Made by a program: the position numbers and the translations under genes
Shown: positions 1 through 10,478 of the stretch, piece by piece
How positions within the stretch are numbered: the stretch's first letter is position 1
Layout: every line of letters starts with the position of its first letter
Notes under the pieces: generated by a model
What the model was told of the DNA's origin: nothing
The model's database searches: none
Seen by the model: the letters and a program-made list of their open reading frames with translations, nothing else
Assembly (NCBI RefSeq): GCF_002775205.1
Contig: NC_036451.1
Location: 25,663,139-25,727,138, forward strand
Source: Xiphophorus maculatus
Taxonomy: Eukaryota > Chordata > Actinopteri > Cyprinodontiformes > Poeciliidae
DNA: 64,000 nucleotides
Reading direction: 5' to 3'

Positions 1-356
1 ACACCGAACGCGTTCTCAAGAAATCTGATTGACGTACTGTAGAAATCTCGATCGTTTTACACGTGCACAGCGGGATTTTGATTTATGAAAACTTGAACTG
101 ATGGTCTGAAATGAAGATCCTGACCAGAGGGATTTCTACAAAGAGGGCAAATCAGGAGAGTTCAAAGTCTCAGAAATGAGAAGCGAGTAAATCCCATCAT
201 CTTAGCAACATCGCACATCAATACATCTACGCCAATATTAGCATTTGTCATACTAATATTGAACATTTGCAATACAATATATGATATCCCAGTGCAATGT
301 TTTCACAGTAATATTACTGGTTGATTAAATGCCATTTGATGCCCATATTTACTCAC
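1..356. other. Left edge, no gene recognised
   Basis: AT-rich non-coding sequence with no open frame or repeat that I recognise. It begins just downstream, in the minus-strand sense, of a strong splice donor at 351-356, so it may be the first intron of a gene that leaves the window on the left. Confidence 0.4.
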
Positions 357-640
357 CTCAGCATGCTCAGTGCTTAAAGTGGCTCCAAGTGCCAGCAGCA
401 TGGCCTACTTTCTGATTCGTTTAGGTAACAATTATTCAACAACTCGAAGGCTCTCAGAGAGCAGTGAGAGTTCATCACAAGGTGGTCAGCTGATCCTTAA
501 ATACGAATTCAAAGAAAAGAGACAGGACGAGAGGACGTCACGGCAACGTATCCTGCCAAGACCACGCCGTTCATCGCAAACAGACAAGCTGTCCAAAGTC
601 AGAAGTGACGCACGCTTCCGTCATGTGACGCAAATGTCAG
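357..640 (-). other. Possible first exon of a minus-strand gene leaving the left edge
   Basis: Read on the minus strand, the stretch ends in a consensus splice donor (AG|GTGAGT, intron starting at 356). It is GC-richer than the sequence to its left and contains CRE-like TGACG motifs. Several short ATG frames exist but none is long, so it would be mainly 5' UTR. It lies about 160 bases past the cep63 stop codon, on the same strand. The neighbouring gene cannot be named: ANAPC13 lies beside CEP63 in mammals, but nothing here resembles it. This rests on the donor and base composition only. Confidence 0.3.
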
Positions 641-799
641 CAATCTTGTGATTTTCAATACGCCAAAATGTGTAGTAAATTAGGAAACGGTGCGTTCAAC
701 ACTCGTGAAACCATGAGCAGGTGATGAGTAACGAATCAGCAGAGTCACAAACACCTGTTTGGTACCGTTTATCAGCTATGTTAAGGCAGAAGGGCGGAG

Positions 800-979
800 T
801 CACGGCGCAGAGCCGGAGCGCGCTCCCGAGCCGCTCGCCAGGAACCTGGACACCGTCCTGAAGTTGTTCTCCTTCATGCCGCGGATGTGGCTGTCTAGTT
901 TCAGTCGCAGCTCGTTGGACCACAGGCTCTCCTCCGCCAGGAAACGAGACACTGCGCTGCGTGTAGGGGACAGCGCCTC
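800..979 (-). CDS. cep63: cep63 last coding exon
   Basis: 59 codons plus TGA. SRFLAEESLWSNELRLKLDSHI matches the human C-terminal block [22 protein letters not shown], the conserved C-terminal helix of Cep63/Deup1. Acceptor CACCAG. Confidence 0.92.
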   Translation of the reverse strand, partial: EALSPTRSAVSRFLAEESLWSNELRLKLDSHIRGMKENNFRTVSRFLASGSGARSGSAP

Positions 980-3900
980 CTGGTGGAGAGGAGCACAAAC
1001 ACCTACAGTCATGGTTCAAGTACTTATAGAGCAGTTCAAGGTGAGTTTTCAAACTTTCGGAATCCCACTTTTGGAAACGAAAACAACACAAATGAGCCAA
1101 AGAAAGCAAGCTTCAATTCACTATTACATGAGATCACTTATTACAGTTAATAATGTCTCCTGAAAGTAGTCGACATTTTACAGAAGGGTCAAACTAAGCT
1201 AAAATTATAACAACTTTTTATTTTGCTTTTTTCCATGTGTTTCTTAACATAACATTACACACACAAAATAAAATAGAATAAAAAATAGGAGGTCTGGCGA
1301 ACAGATGTCACATTTAAATAACAAATTCCAATAAAACTAGTACAGAGTCACAAATTCTGGACATTTTACCTCAATAAATGTATTTATAATCCATATTTGA
1401 TCTGCTGCCAGTCATGAAGGGATGGAACGTTTTTGCTTTAACTGCCGTATTTCTTTGTGATGGTTTTTTGGGTCGCTAAACTTAACATACCAAAAAATCG
1501 TTTATAGACTCTGAGTCCACTGAATACAGAAGTCCAAATAAAAACTCACCCCACTTAAAAGCAATTTAAAATTAGATTTTGGTGAAAAATGGCCTTTTAA
1601 TCAGGTGTAGAAAAATATCTGGTTCCAACTGTAAATAACGTTTTCCAAATTTAAGCTTTAATTCAAAAGCTAGATTGCACTTTATTACAAAACTGGGCAG
1701 CTTGAATATCAAACACGTTCAAGGACTTTACACAGAAATCAAGAACTTTCCAAACCTTGAAAACATCGAATTGAAATTCAAGTGTTTTCAAGGATTTCAG
1801 GCAGACAGACGTACGAACCCTGTGGCCCCTGAGTGCAGCTCGGTCATGGAAGAAAACTCACCTCTGGACCTCTGGACCTGGAGGTCAGACAGTTTTCAGG
1901 GCCAGAGTTTTGGCCCTCAGCAGCAAGTCTGTGTGGAGTGAGGGCTGTGGCTGAGCTTCCTCTGCTCAGTCCAGGGCTGCTGGTGGAAGAGGAGGAAGAT
2001 GAAGAGGAGTGCAGCTGGCTGTCTTTGTGCTCTCTGCCAGGCGGCTCGTTGGAAGACTTTGGAAAGTCCTGAAGCTCTTTAAAGAGCCTCTGAATCTTCT
2101 GGATCTTTCTGTCATAGCTAGCGGGCTGAGTCCTGCAACGACAGCCGTTCAGAGCGTTTCGCCGTGGAGGTGCTTCTGTTCCCATGCGGACGCACCACCT
2201 ACCGTTCCGGACCAGGATCCACCTGCGCCGTCATCGTGGTGTGGCTGAGCTCGACGTGTTGGTTCCTCTCCGGACCCGTTTCATCCTGAGCGTCCAGCTG
2301 CACGTGGTGCTTGGCGAGCGCCTGCCTCAGCTGCCGGTTCTCCTCTTCCAGGCTGCTTATGGAGGTCAAGTAGCGCTGCTGCAGTAACGCAGCAGAGGAT
2401 TCATCCCCCTGGGGAGAGACGGGCGGATCGACGGATGAGCAACACAACCAAGAAAGCGCAGAACTGACTTTAAGGAGAAGGATCTGACAGGTTTTCTGCA
2501 GGTTTCACTGACTTAAATTTGAGACTTTTTAAGACCATTAATGAAATTTAATCTCTGCATCGCGACAGAAATGTACAAAAGAAAATCACATATTATATAT
2601 AATAGTATCTTTTTTTGCACAGAACGCACCAGGCCTCGTATGGGTGGCAACTGAAGATACATTTTCACTTACCAATGAAACTTTCATAGTGTAAGTGTAA
2701 ATAGTTAGCTAGCTAGCAAGAGTATAATAGCTAAAAGGGTATGATAGCTAGATAGCTAGATAAGTAGGCTAGAATTTTGTCTCGGACATCATGCGCTAAA
2801 TAAAGGTGCTACCACAATTAAATACATTACAAACAATAAAAACACAATATTAGCAGGTAATTAGCGCTAGCCTCAACGACTTCAAGCCACAAGACGGAAT
2901 GAAGATGTCTGTGTGCGACTCAAATATTTGCCTGAAAATAAACTACACGGAATATGCAAGAGATAACAGTCCTGCCCCAACAAGATTTAAGACCGCACTT
3001 AAACGTATTTAAGGCCAATCAAGATTTTTAAAAGAAATTTAAAAACACTTTCAGATCTTGATTTTAGATGCAGAAATTTAAGACTTTTTAAGGATGTGCG
3101 GTCACCCTGTCTTAGTTGCTGTTGGGTGATGAATCCTAAGAGACAAACCTTGGGAGAGTGGGACTGGAGCGTCTGCAGCAGACCTTTCAGCTGCTTGTTC
3201 TCGGCCTGCAGAGTCTCCAGCTGCGCCTGAGTCATCTGAGTAACGGGAGAGGAAAGAATCCGGGTGGTTTCACTAAACCCAGCAGAAAGGTTAAACATTT
3301 GGTCTTGAAAAACGTGAGAGCCTCTCACATCTGGTCCTCTTTAACAGAAGAAATCTGTAAAGTGTGGCATTCATTTGCATTGAGCCCCATATACTCTGAT
3401 GCCCATTTAATCCCTCATCTGACCAGTGACGTGCGGTGAGGTTCATAGCTGGTGAGGCACTGATTTAATCATAATCAGATTTTCAAATATAGACCCCCTG
3501 CTTGTTATTGTTTACATAAGGAAATTTCGCGCATGCGGTCAACGCTGGAGGGCAAAAACTATTCTGACCGCACGTCACTGCTTCTGACAGCAGGATGAAA
3601 ATGTCAATAAAGCAAACCTACCAAGACTGGATAATGACTTTTATAGAGAACATTTTCAGACGTAGATAATGAACGATTTTTCAGGTAAGTATTGGCCATT
3701 CTCCATTATAGAGATAGCTAGCTAGAATAGATAGACACTCACTGACCGACTGACCTGTCGGTTGGTTGGACAGACAGATAAACTGGTAAAATGAAGGATG
3801 GAGTCCTGATAAAAAGCTCCATTATCAGTTGGGTGAAACAGGAGACAAGTAGAAACGTTGTCAAAGAACGTTCTCTGTTCTGGTCGGATGAAGCCAAAAT

Positions 3901-6900
3901 TTTGTGGCCTAGCAGAAAAAGCCTTCGTCACCCTGAACACAACATTCCAAATGTGACACCTGGTGGTGGCAGCATCATGTTGTGGGGATGATTTTCTTCA
4001 CCAGGCATGAGGAAGCTGGTCAGAGTGGGGAGATGGGTTTAGTTAAAGTTAGAGGCTGCAAAAGACTTGAGACTGGAATGGAGGTTCACCGTCCAGCAGG
4101 ACAGTGAGAATAAACACCCTGGCCAGATCCAGATCGAACAACACTCATGTATTTCAACGGTCCAGTCAAAGTTGAACTAACTCCTTTTGATAATCGAGGG
4201 CATCACTTGAAAACAGTTGCTATCTGGGATTGTGTTTTAAGAGACGAACGAGGAAATATCGTCCATCTACGGGTGTGGAAAGCTGAGGCTGAATACAAAA
4301 ACCCGCCACACTTTTCAGATATTTGTAACAGAAAAAAAAAAAAAAAAAAAAAAGTTCCTCCAGGTTCTTTTCTTTTCTCTTCACGCACGTTTCCGAACCA
4401 CATGGTCCCAAACTGACCTTGAGCTGCGTGGCTGCCTCCGCCGCCCGCTGCACCTCGCCGCGAAGCTGCTGCTGGATGCTGGCCGAGGAGCCGCTGAGCG
4501 CCGAGATGGACACGTCGCGCTGGTGCAGCTCGCCGGTCAGCTTCGACACCTCCCTCCTCACGCCCTCCACCTCGGCGCTGTGGGTCTGCCGCGCCGTCTC
4601 CAGCTCCTCCCGGAGCTGCGGGGGGGGAGGGCGACTCCGGACATGTGAGGGGCGACTCCACACGGAGGCGGTGGGGAAAAAAAGGAAAACAAAGCAGAAC
4701 GAACGAACGCTCACCTTTTTGCTTTCAGCGACCGAGTTGTCAAAGTCTGCCGCTACGTTTCTCAGCTCTTTCTCCACCTTTGTTTGATCCTTTAGCTGTC
4801 GGCTCATGCTCTCCATTCTGCGTTCAGGCGAGAGGAAGCACAGGGAAGTTTAGCTTAATTTGCACAATTATAACACAAATCAAAGATATTAAGAAAATAA
4901 ATTGATTATAGGGCAGGAAGAGGTAAAAGCCTGATGGATTTATATTAATAGTGGAGAAAAAAACGATAATATGTATACAATACAATCCTTCATCAGCTGA
5001 TCATAAATTTATGAAATACAGTCATCGCCAAAAGTATTTGTGGGAATTTAAAAAGTGTACATCATAATGAAAAAAGTACGGACGTTGCAGAAGCTCGCTT
5101 TTTTCTCTCGATATAGAATAAATCTAGAGACAACCATCGGGAAATTAACTCGTTATCTCAACACAAACCATCGTGAAAGAGCATTGGCGGAAAACCAAAG
5201 TTTTATGCAAAGTTGTGGGAAAAACTATAAGTATATATAATAAAGTGTTTGTCCACTTTCAGCTGTAATCAACAACAATTCCAATTGTTGCTGATGATAC
5301 TTGTCGTACTTATCGTGATGCGTTCTTGTTTTCCTTTAACATGACGCCAGCAGTCACCCACCTCTGTTTCAGACATGTCACCTCCGCCCTGAGGTTCGCC
5401 TCGCCGGCCCGAGCACCCTGCAGCTTGTCGGCCATCTTCTCCAGGTCCTTCCTGATGACCTCCACGCCGGTGCAGCCCTGAGCGGCCAGGCAGTCCTCCA
5501 GAGAGCTGCAGAACGACAACGACACCAAGCAGCCCACAGTGAGGTCAGAGCGCCCCCTTGTGCGGAAGGCACAGCGTTGCATCCAGCAGAGGAGAGAGCT
5601 TTTAAAACGTCCGCCCACCGGATGACTTGGTCTTTAGCGTGGAGCAACTGTCTGAGTCTGACGGCTTCATTTCCACGTCTTTGCTGATCCTGGTCAGGTC
5701 CCCTTGAGGCGTCCGGTTCGTCTGACCGCAGCTGCAGGACAGAGAGGTCACGTCTGTTAACACGGGACTTCAATGAGTTCAACTGATGCAACTTTAACAG
5801 CAATAAATGAAACACTGACCAACATATTTGATGTTTGTGGATGATGCCACTTGACAAAATGCTATGAAGTGATGTGTTTATGACATAGAGCACTTTGAGC
5901 TGCCTTGTTGCTGAAATGTACTACTTAAATAAACTTGACTGGTTGATATAAAATCCCAATAAAACATGATTTTATGTAGGTTTGGGTTTGTGATGTGACG
6001 GTCTGACTACTGTTGGCGACGATTATTTTTACTACGCTGCACTTTTTACTTTTTGAACAATTTTATCATGAAGTATTTTTACTCTTTCTTGACTAAAATT
6101 TCTGGACTTTCCACAGAATGGAAAACAAAATTTCACCAAAGTTTCATAAGTTTAATAATGAAAGAAACTGATTTGGAAACATTATTTTTTGTTACTAATA
6201 TGAATTATTGTCATTTTGGTCCTTAAAAAAAACAACTATTTTCCATTTCACTTTATATTTTGGTTCGTCTGATGATGTCATTTGTAAATATTAAACGATG
6301 GATAATTTGATCCGTTACTCAATCACTGAGTAAACATTTTACCAATTGCTTGAATAATTTCTTTTTACTTTTACTTGAGTAAAAATATTTAAAAATATTT
6401 GAAAGTAGTGCTACTCTTACACGAGTATAATCTTTGGCTCTCTGCCCACCTCTGTGTACAAGCGGCTGAATGTGCCCCCTCTCCCCCCCATGCTGACCTG
6501 CTGTGGCTGTGAGGCTCCCAGCAGGGCCTCACAGGGCCTCAGGCGCTCCAGCTCCATCTCCTGGGACAGCAGGCTGCTGCGGGCCTTCTCCAGCAGAGCA
6601 CCCAGATGCTGCACCTCCGAGCAGCACTCCATGTGCTCCTGCTCCACCCGCCACGGTGCGCTCTGGGAACAAAACGCGGCACGGTGACGAACGACCGCTT
6701 CCAGGTTTACGTCTCTCTCTCTCTCTGGTTCGGTTACCTTAATGTGCGAGATCTCCTCAGTCAGGCTCTTATTCTCAGCCTCCAGGGTGGTGAGCTGCTT
6801 CTGGTACTGCGCCCGCTGCTGCTCCCACTCCGCAGAGAGCCGCTGGTACTCCTGCAGCAACCAGCAGGGTTATCTACACTGCCACCAGTGCTACTGCTGG

Positions 6901-7852
6901 GTCCGATGTAAGCAACGCAAATGGAGATGCAGGAATGTTACCTTCAACTGGTCTGACTCTTTTGCTCCTCCGCTTGTCTGCTTGAGCTGTTTGCGCTGGA
7001 GTTTTTGGTAACTTCCCTTTAAAAGGTCCAGCTGAAAGAACAACAGCGTGTTACGGTCATTGTTAATAAGAACAATTTTTTGTTTTAGATTGATCTCAGG
7101 AATTTTCTAGATAAAATGTGCAAATGTCTGAATCATAAAGGTTAAAAAAGTTCAAACCTTTGAAACGGAGACATTTTTGAGAAAAATAACCGAATTTCAA
7201 AATGTGCTCCTCTTTCTTTTTCTATCTTCAGTGGCTCTAACATCCCGTTGTAAGCACGTCTACAATCATTCAGTCGAACTTTTAATGCATCCGAGGAGAA
7301 GGAAAAAAAACAAAAAACAGACGGTCTCACAGATGAACACTTGGACTGTTTGCTTCAAGATGTCTCACCTCTTCTCGGAGTTTCTGCAGCTGTTGCTCGT
7401 ACTTCGCAACTGCCTCTTGGCGACTTCTCAGGATTTCTTCCAGCTGTTTTTGAAGTACTCCAATCTGCAAACGAAACCCCTTGAACAAAACTCCTCATGC
7501 AATAATTTGGATACTTTGAGGAAAAAGTTTTCTAGGCCTGTTCACTTCACCTCCAGGTCCCTCCGCTCAATGATGTTTTTGGAGGTTAGAAGGCCCTCCT
7601 CTCCATTCTTCACCCTGACCTCCAGGAAATGCTTCTCAACCTGCCACTCCCTCCTCTGGTGGCTGATCATGATGTCGATCTGTTTCATCAGTTCCTGGAG
7701 CTCTGGCTCGCATGACGACAGGACAGAACTACAGCACACAGACCAGATGAAAGCACGTCTGTTAGAGCCAGTAAAATACAACATTCACGTTCTAATTCAG
7801 TTTGATGTTACCTAAAGTTAGTGTTCCGCGTTGAATCAAGAGAAGCCTCCAT
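800..7852 (-). CDS. cep63: Centrosomal protein Cep63 (14 coding exons, complete)
   Basis: Cep63 is a coiled-coil centriole-duplication protein that, with Cep152, forms a ring round the mother centriole and helps recruit Plk4. Coding exons (transcript order) are 7812-7852, 7551-7728, 7369-7464, 6942-7031, 6738-6851, 6498-6662, 5619-5731, 5362-5505, 4715-4817, 4418-4615, 3149-3235, 2203-2408, 1862-2132 and 800-979. They total 1986 nt (661 residues plus stop), every junction is GT-AG and all phases agree. The human protein is 703 residues. Recognisable blocks are the N-terminal CEPELQELMKQIDIM, the central LTGELHQRDVSISAL and the C-terminal RFLAEESLWSNELRLKLDSH, all close to CEP63. Most of the chain is heptad-rich, with an Ser-rich low-complexity linker in exon 13. 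Its paralogue Deup1 shares the N-terminal motif; co-location with rab6b, as in human 3q22, favours cep63. Confidence 0.92.
1862..2132 (-). CDS. cep63: cep63 coding exon 13 (low-complexity linker)
   Basis: 90 codons after a split arginine codon. A short helix (YDRKIQKIQRLFKELQ) is followed by a run of eight serines and a Ser/Pro-rich disordered tail. The linker in human CEP63 is likewise Ser-rich but does not align, so this exon rests on its phase and splice sites (TTGCAG acceptor, GAG|GTGAGT donor). Confidence 0.78.
2203..2408 (-). CDS. cep63: cep63 coding exon 12
   Basis: 68 codons plus two bases. RYLTSISSLEEENRQLRQAL corresponds to the YIEALNKLVSENQQLQKDL stretch of human CEP63 and to a similar block of DEUP1. 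The remainder is a polar linker. Acceptor CCCCAG, donor CG|GTAGGT. Confidence 0.88.
3149..3235 (-). CDS. cep63: cep63 coding exon 11
   Basis: 29 codons; AQLETLQAENKQLKGLL parallels human DQLESLKLENRHLSEMV. The acceptor is CTCAG. The donor AAG|GTTTGT is unusually weak, so this exon could be alternatively spliced. Confidence 0.87.
3424..3580. mobile_element. hAT-type MITE in a cep63 intron
   Basis: 157-bp element with terminal inverted repeats CAGTGACGTGCGGT ... ACCGCACGTCACTG. It is flanked by near-identical 8-bp sequences, catctgac (3416-3423) and cttctgac (3581-3588), as expected for an hAT target-site duplication. There is no coding capacity. It lies in the cep63 intron between exons 10 and 11. 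Confidence 0.75.
3785..4180 (+). pseudogene. Decayed Tc1-like transposase fragment
   Basis: Broken frames contain LFWSDEAKI and, further on, VTPGGGSIMLWG, the block preceding the second catalytic aspartate in Tc1-like transposases. The frame is interrupted soon after this motif by a stop codon, and the downstream third is recognisable only in shifted frames. It is an old DNA-transposon fossil inside a cep63 intron, antisense to the gene. Confidence 0.7.
4418..4615 (-). CDS. cep63: cep63 coding exon 10
   Basis: 66 codons, strongly GC-rich. REVSKLTGELHQRD matches human MEISHLTQELHQRD, and the following GSSASIQQQLRGE matches GSSSDMEKRLRAE. It is the most conserved exon of the gene. Confidence 0.93.
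4715..4817 (-). CDS. cep63: cep63 coding exon 9
   Basis: 34 codons after the split arginine codon; MESMSRQLKDQTKVEKEL occupies the place of human LESVSATCKQLSQELMEK. Acceptor CGCAG, donor AAG|GTGAGC. Confidence 0.86.
5362..5505 (-). CDS. cep63: cep63 coding exon 8
   Basis: Phase-2 entry and exit. Ends with LRAEVTCLKQ, matching human LQAEVTCLEGS. Acceptor CTGCAG, donor AG|GTGGGT. Confidence 0.9.
5619..5731 (-). CDS. cep63: cep63 coding exon 7
   Basis: 37 codons plus two bases. The N-terminal half (RSDEPDASRGPDQDQQRR) is poorly conserved, the second half a coiled coil. The donor CG|GTGGGC is weaker than average but gives the phase needed by exon 8. Confidence 0.82.
5862..5999 (+). repeat. LINE 3'-tail and Tc1-like tail fragments
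   Basis: The piece around 5865-5942 (GAGCACTTTGAGCTGCC... ending AAATAAACTTGAC) resembles the 3' tail of teleost L2-like LINEs, and a second copy lies at 63590-63655. It is followed by a short stretch (ATAAAATCCCAATAAAA) like the 3' end of Tc1 elements. Both lie in a cep63 intron and are non-coding. Confidence 0.5.
6000..6420. other. cep63: cep63 intron, AT-rich, nothing recognised
   Basis: AT-rich intronic sequence between exons 6 and 7. It carries degenerate TACTTTTACTTGAGTAA-like words common in fish repeats, but no boundaries could be set. Confidence 0.4.
6498..6662 (-). CDS. cep63: cep63 coding exon 6
   Basis: 55 codons; SEVQHLGALLEKA and EMELERLR correspond to human SEIQHLSSKLERA and ELEIERL. 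Acceptor CCCAG, donor CAG|GTCAGC. Confidence 0.9.
6738..6851 (-). CDS. cep63: cep63 coding exon 5
   Basis: 38 codons of coiled coil. The W-E-x-Q-R-x-x-Y-Q-x-Q pattern matches human WEKQRLIYQQQ. Acceptor CTGCAG, donor AAG|GTAACC. Confidence 0.9.
6942..7031 (-). CDS. cep63: cep63 coding exon 4
   Basis: 30 codons; LLKGSYQKLQRKQLK matches the CEP63 motif LKRSYEKLQKKQMR. Acceptor TTTCAG, donor AAG|GTAACA. Confidence 0.9.
7369..7464 (-). CDS. cep63: cep63 coding exon 3
   Basis: 32 in-phase codons of coiled coil (QLEEILRSRQEAVAKYEQQL...) aligned to the part of CEP63 that precedes the LKRSYEKLQKKQ motif. Acceptor TTTGCAG, donor AG|GTGAGA. Confidence 0.88.
7551..7728 (-). CDS. cep63: cep63 coding exon 2
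   Basis: Encodes the conserved Cep63/Deup1 N-terminal signature CEPELQELMKQIDIM followed by a charged coiled-coil. The acceptor is a TAG and the donor GAG|GTGAAG. This exon identifies the family. Confidence 0.93.
7812..7852 (-). CDS. cep63: cep63 coding exon 1 (start codon)
   Basis: Starts at an ATG whose first residues are M-E-A, as in human CEP63. It ends AG|GTAACA in phase 2 and joins exon 2 to rebuild a serine/arginine-type codon just before the conserved CEPELQELM block. Confidence 0.85.
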
Positions 7853-8300
7853 CTGGATCAGGTTTTTTTGTGTGTGTGCTTCTTGTGGGTAAAGTCTTCT
7901 CTAGAGGTGTTAACCTAAAGGCTCCTCATGTCTTCCACCGGCTGACAACAAAACAGCTTGTGAAATCCTGAACGTTACACCGCCTCTACCGCCACCCAAC
8001 TGAACGGGGCAACAACGACGCTTCCACACAGCTGCTAAAGAAACGGAAAGGACCGATCTGAGGCCAGGCGCTGCGGGTAAAACACTGAGCTTCATACGGT
8101 GATTTACTAGCGGCAGAAGCTAAGTTAGTCCGGCCAAGGATATTTGTTTACATCCGTAACAGCACTTATGCCGCCTTTCACTCCTTTGAGTACAATGAAC
8201 TTCCTGTGGTAACTCCGCCCCCATACTGTGACCTCAGCACGTTGTACGTCAACCTAACCGAAGCCACTGTTTTCTAGTTTCAGATGGCGCTCATGGCTCG
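7853..8300 (-). promoter_or_regulatory. cep63: Probable cep63 5' UTR and promoter
   Basis: The sequence directly upstream of the cep63 start codon is GC-richer than its surroundings and lacks a TATA box near the start. The transcription start cannot be fixed from sequence. This is assigned only by position. Confidence 0.35.
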
Positions 8301-8439
8301 TCTAAATAGGAAGGTACTGTAAATTTAATGATAGGGTATGAGGTATGCAAGGTATTACATAACTATGAATACATATAAGTCATACAACATTACTGTATTT
8401 ATTGGTATAATTTGCATTGTGCCGGACAGTTGAACACGT

Positions 8440-8511
8440 GGCTCGTTGGTCTAGGGGTATGATTCTCGCTTCGGGTGCGAGAGGTCCCGGGTTCAAATCC
8501 CGGACGAGCCC
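8440..8511 (+). tRNA. tRNA-Pro, anticodon CGG
   Basis: 72-nt gene with a 7-bp acceptor stem (GGCTCGT/ACGAGCC), D-arm with A box (TGGTCTAGGGG), anticodon stem CTCGC/GCGAG around TTCGGGT, and T-arm with B box GGTTCAAATCC. No intron. A T-run at 8515-8518, shortly downstream, can act as the Pol III terminator. It matches the eukaryotic tRNA-Pro consensus throughout and reads CCG codons. Confidence 0.95.
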
Positions 8512-9153
8512 TTATTTTACAACTAGTTTTATAATTGCTTTTCCGTTTCGTTTATCTCTGCCCCACGTTTCTGTAGATGTAATATGCACCATTTGTTCCT
8601 TTGTTGTTAGGCGTTCTTATGACATACGGGTGCACACAGAGGCAAAATACTAAAATCCTGAAAAACATAATCTTTTGAAAGATTTAAAAATTGATACCCT
8701 TTATTCTGATCCAATGGGTTGGGGGGCTGCTTCGCCGGCCATTTCGACTTTTCGCCATTGCGTGCCTGTTGGCTCGGTTTTTCATTCGATTCTGAGAATG
8801 AAACAGACACAGGCGTCTGCTACTGCTTGCAGCAGTTATGTACGGCACGTTTATTTTTGCTCATCTACTCAGAGATTGCTGTAGGGAGTTGTGGTTTGTT
8901 TACGGGTACTCACTAAGTATTTCTACACGACTAAATACTGGTAAATACCGGTAGCCCCACTTGGCGCGTCACCAACCGAAACATGGTCGACAGGAAACGT
9001 CCAAGACGGCACCATTTCATTTCTGCTGGTCTTTTCGGGTGAAGAAATTAATTTAAAGAGTGAATCACGGCATTTTGATGTAACCCATCCAGCATAGTTG
9101 TTGCATGTCTCCGTCACAGGTACAAAATCGTGATCGGACTTCGTCTTTCCTGT

Positions 9154-9225
9154 GGCTCGTTGGTCTAGGGGTATGATTCTCGCTTTGGGTGCGAGAGGTC
9201 CCGGGTTCAAATCCCGGACGAGCCC
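9154..9225 (+). tRNA. tRNA-Pro, anticodon UGG
   Basis: 72-nt gene identical to the copy at 8440 except for one base, the first anticodon position (T instead of C), which gives anticodon UGG. All stems and both internal promoter boxes are intact, there is no intron, and a seven-T terminator lies at 9228-9234. Both are on the same strand, 642 bp apart, with unrelated flanks. Confidence 0.95.
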
Positions 9226-9479
9226 AATTTTTTTATTTATTTTTTTCTGGTTTATCTTTAAACAATTCCTTACCATCTGGCTGTATATACACATCTTTTA
9301 CATAACATGTCATCTATCTATATCTATATAGATATATGTATATATAGCGTTGTTCCTCCCCTTCTATCTACACCCCTCCTATCCTCCATCCTCCCTTCCT
9401 TATTCCTCCACCTGCTTTCGGTCAAACGGCGAACAAAGAGCGCCTCCACCTCTCTGCTCCCCCAGCTGTTGTTGGGAGG

Positions 9480-9636
9480 GCTTTACGGCCGGGTAGAAAT
9501 AAAGAGAGACGTTCCTGTTCCGCCCCCACAAACGCCGCAGACAGTCCTGACAGGCGGCAGCCGAGCCGGGCTCTTTCTCTGTGTTCACAGCGGCGACACT
9601 GAAAAAGAGACGAGACGGATCGGAATCAGCTCAGCT
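9480..9636 (+). promoter_or_regulatory. Probable promoter and non-coding first exon of the RING gene
   Basis: A GC-rich, CpG-containing stretch ends in a consensus splice donor (CAGCT|GTAAGT at 9637). It has no long open frame of its own. The next acceptor on this strand (TTCTCCAG, ending at 10325) opens the RING exon, so this is most simply the 5' UTR exon of that gene. The 5' boundary is a guess. Confidence 0.5.
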
Positions 9637-9774
9637 GTAAGTACGGCGACATTACTGTAGCTTTATTCTGTGGAGAGGATAACATGATGCTATCTTGCCT
9701 ATTACATCCTCTTCTGTTTCCTTAGAGCTCTTTTAAATTCATGTTTTATAATAATGTGTTAACAAAGCAATCTA

Positions 9775-10146
<372 letters not shown>

Positions 10147-10478
10147 AACTTTTCATTAATGTTTGACTTATCTGTAGAAATTTGAATATCTGTAGAAATT
10201 TGAATGTTATATTTTTCTATTATCTGCTGAAGTTGAATAGAAAATGTGATTTTTTTTTAAAAAAAGGCTTGTAATTTTTGCAGCTTCACTCTAGTAACAT
10301 ATTCATACATAATTTGATTCTCCAGGGAGAGTCAGCGTGGGAATTTGAGATTAACTGCTTTGACACATCGTTGGAAGCCTTTCAGATCACCCTCAGGGAT
10401 TTACTATTATTATTATTATTATTATTATTATTCACCGCAGCAGCAAAAGGAGGAAAAACTCCCAGTGTGCGCCTGACG

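Noticed and set aside
759..1163. Plus-strand frame over the left cep63 exon
   Set aside because: Antisense shadow of the GC-rich last exon of cep63; no domain.
7142..7330. Minus-strand frame SSDALKVRLNDCRRAY as a cep63 exon
   Set aside because: Exons 3 and 4 join directly in phase and match CEP63 without it; this frame has no CEP63 similarity.
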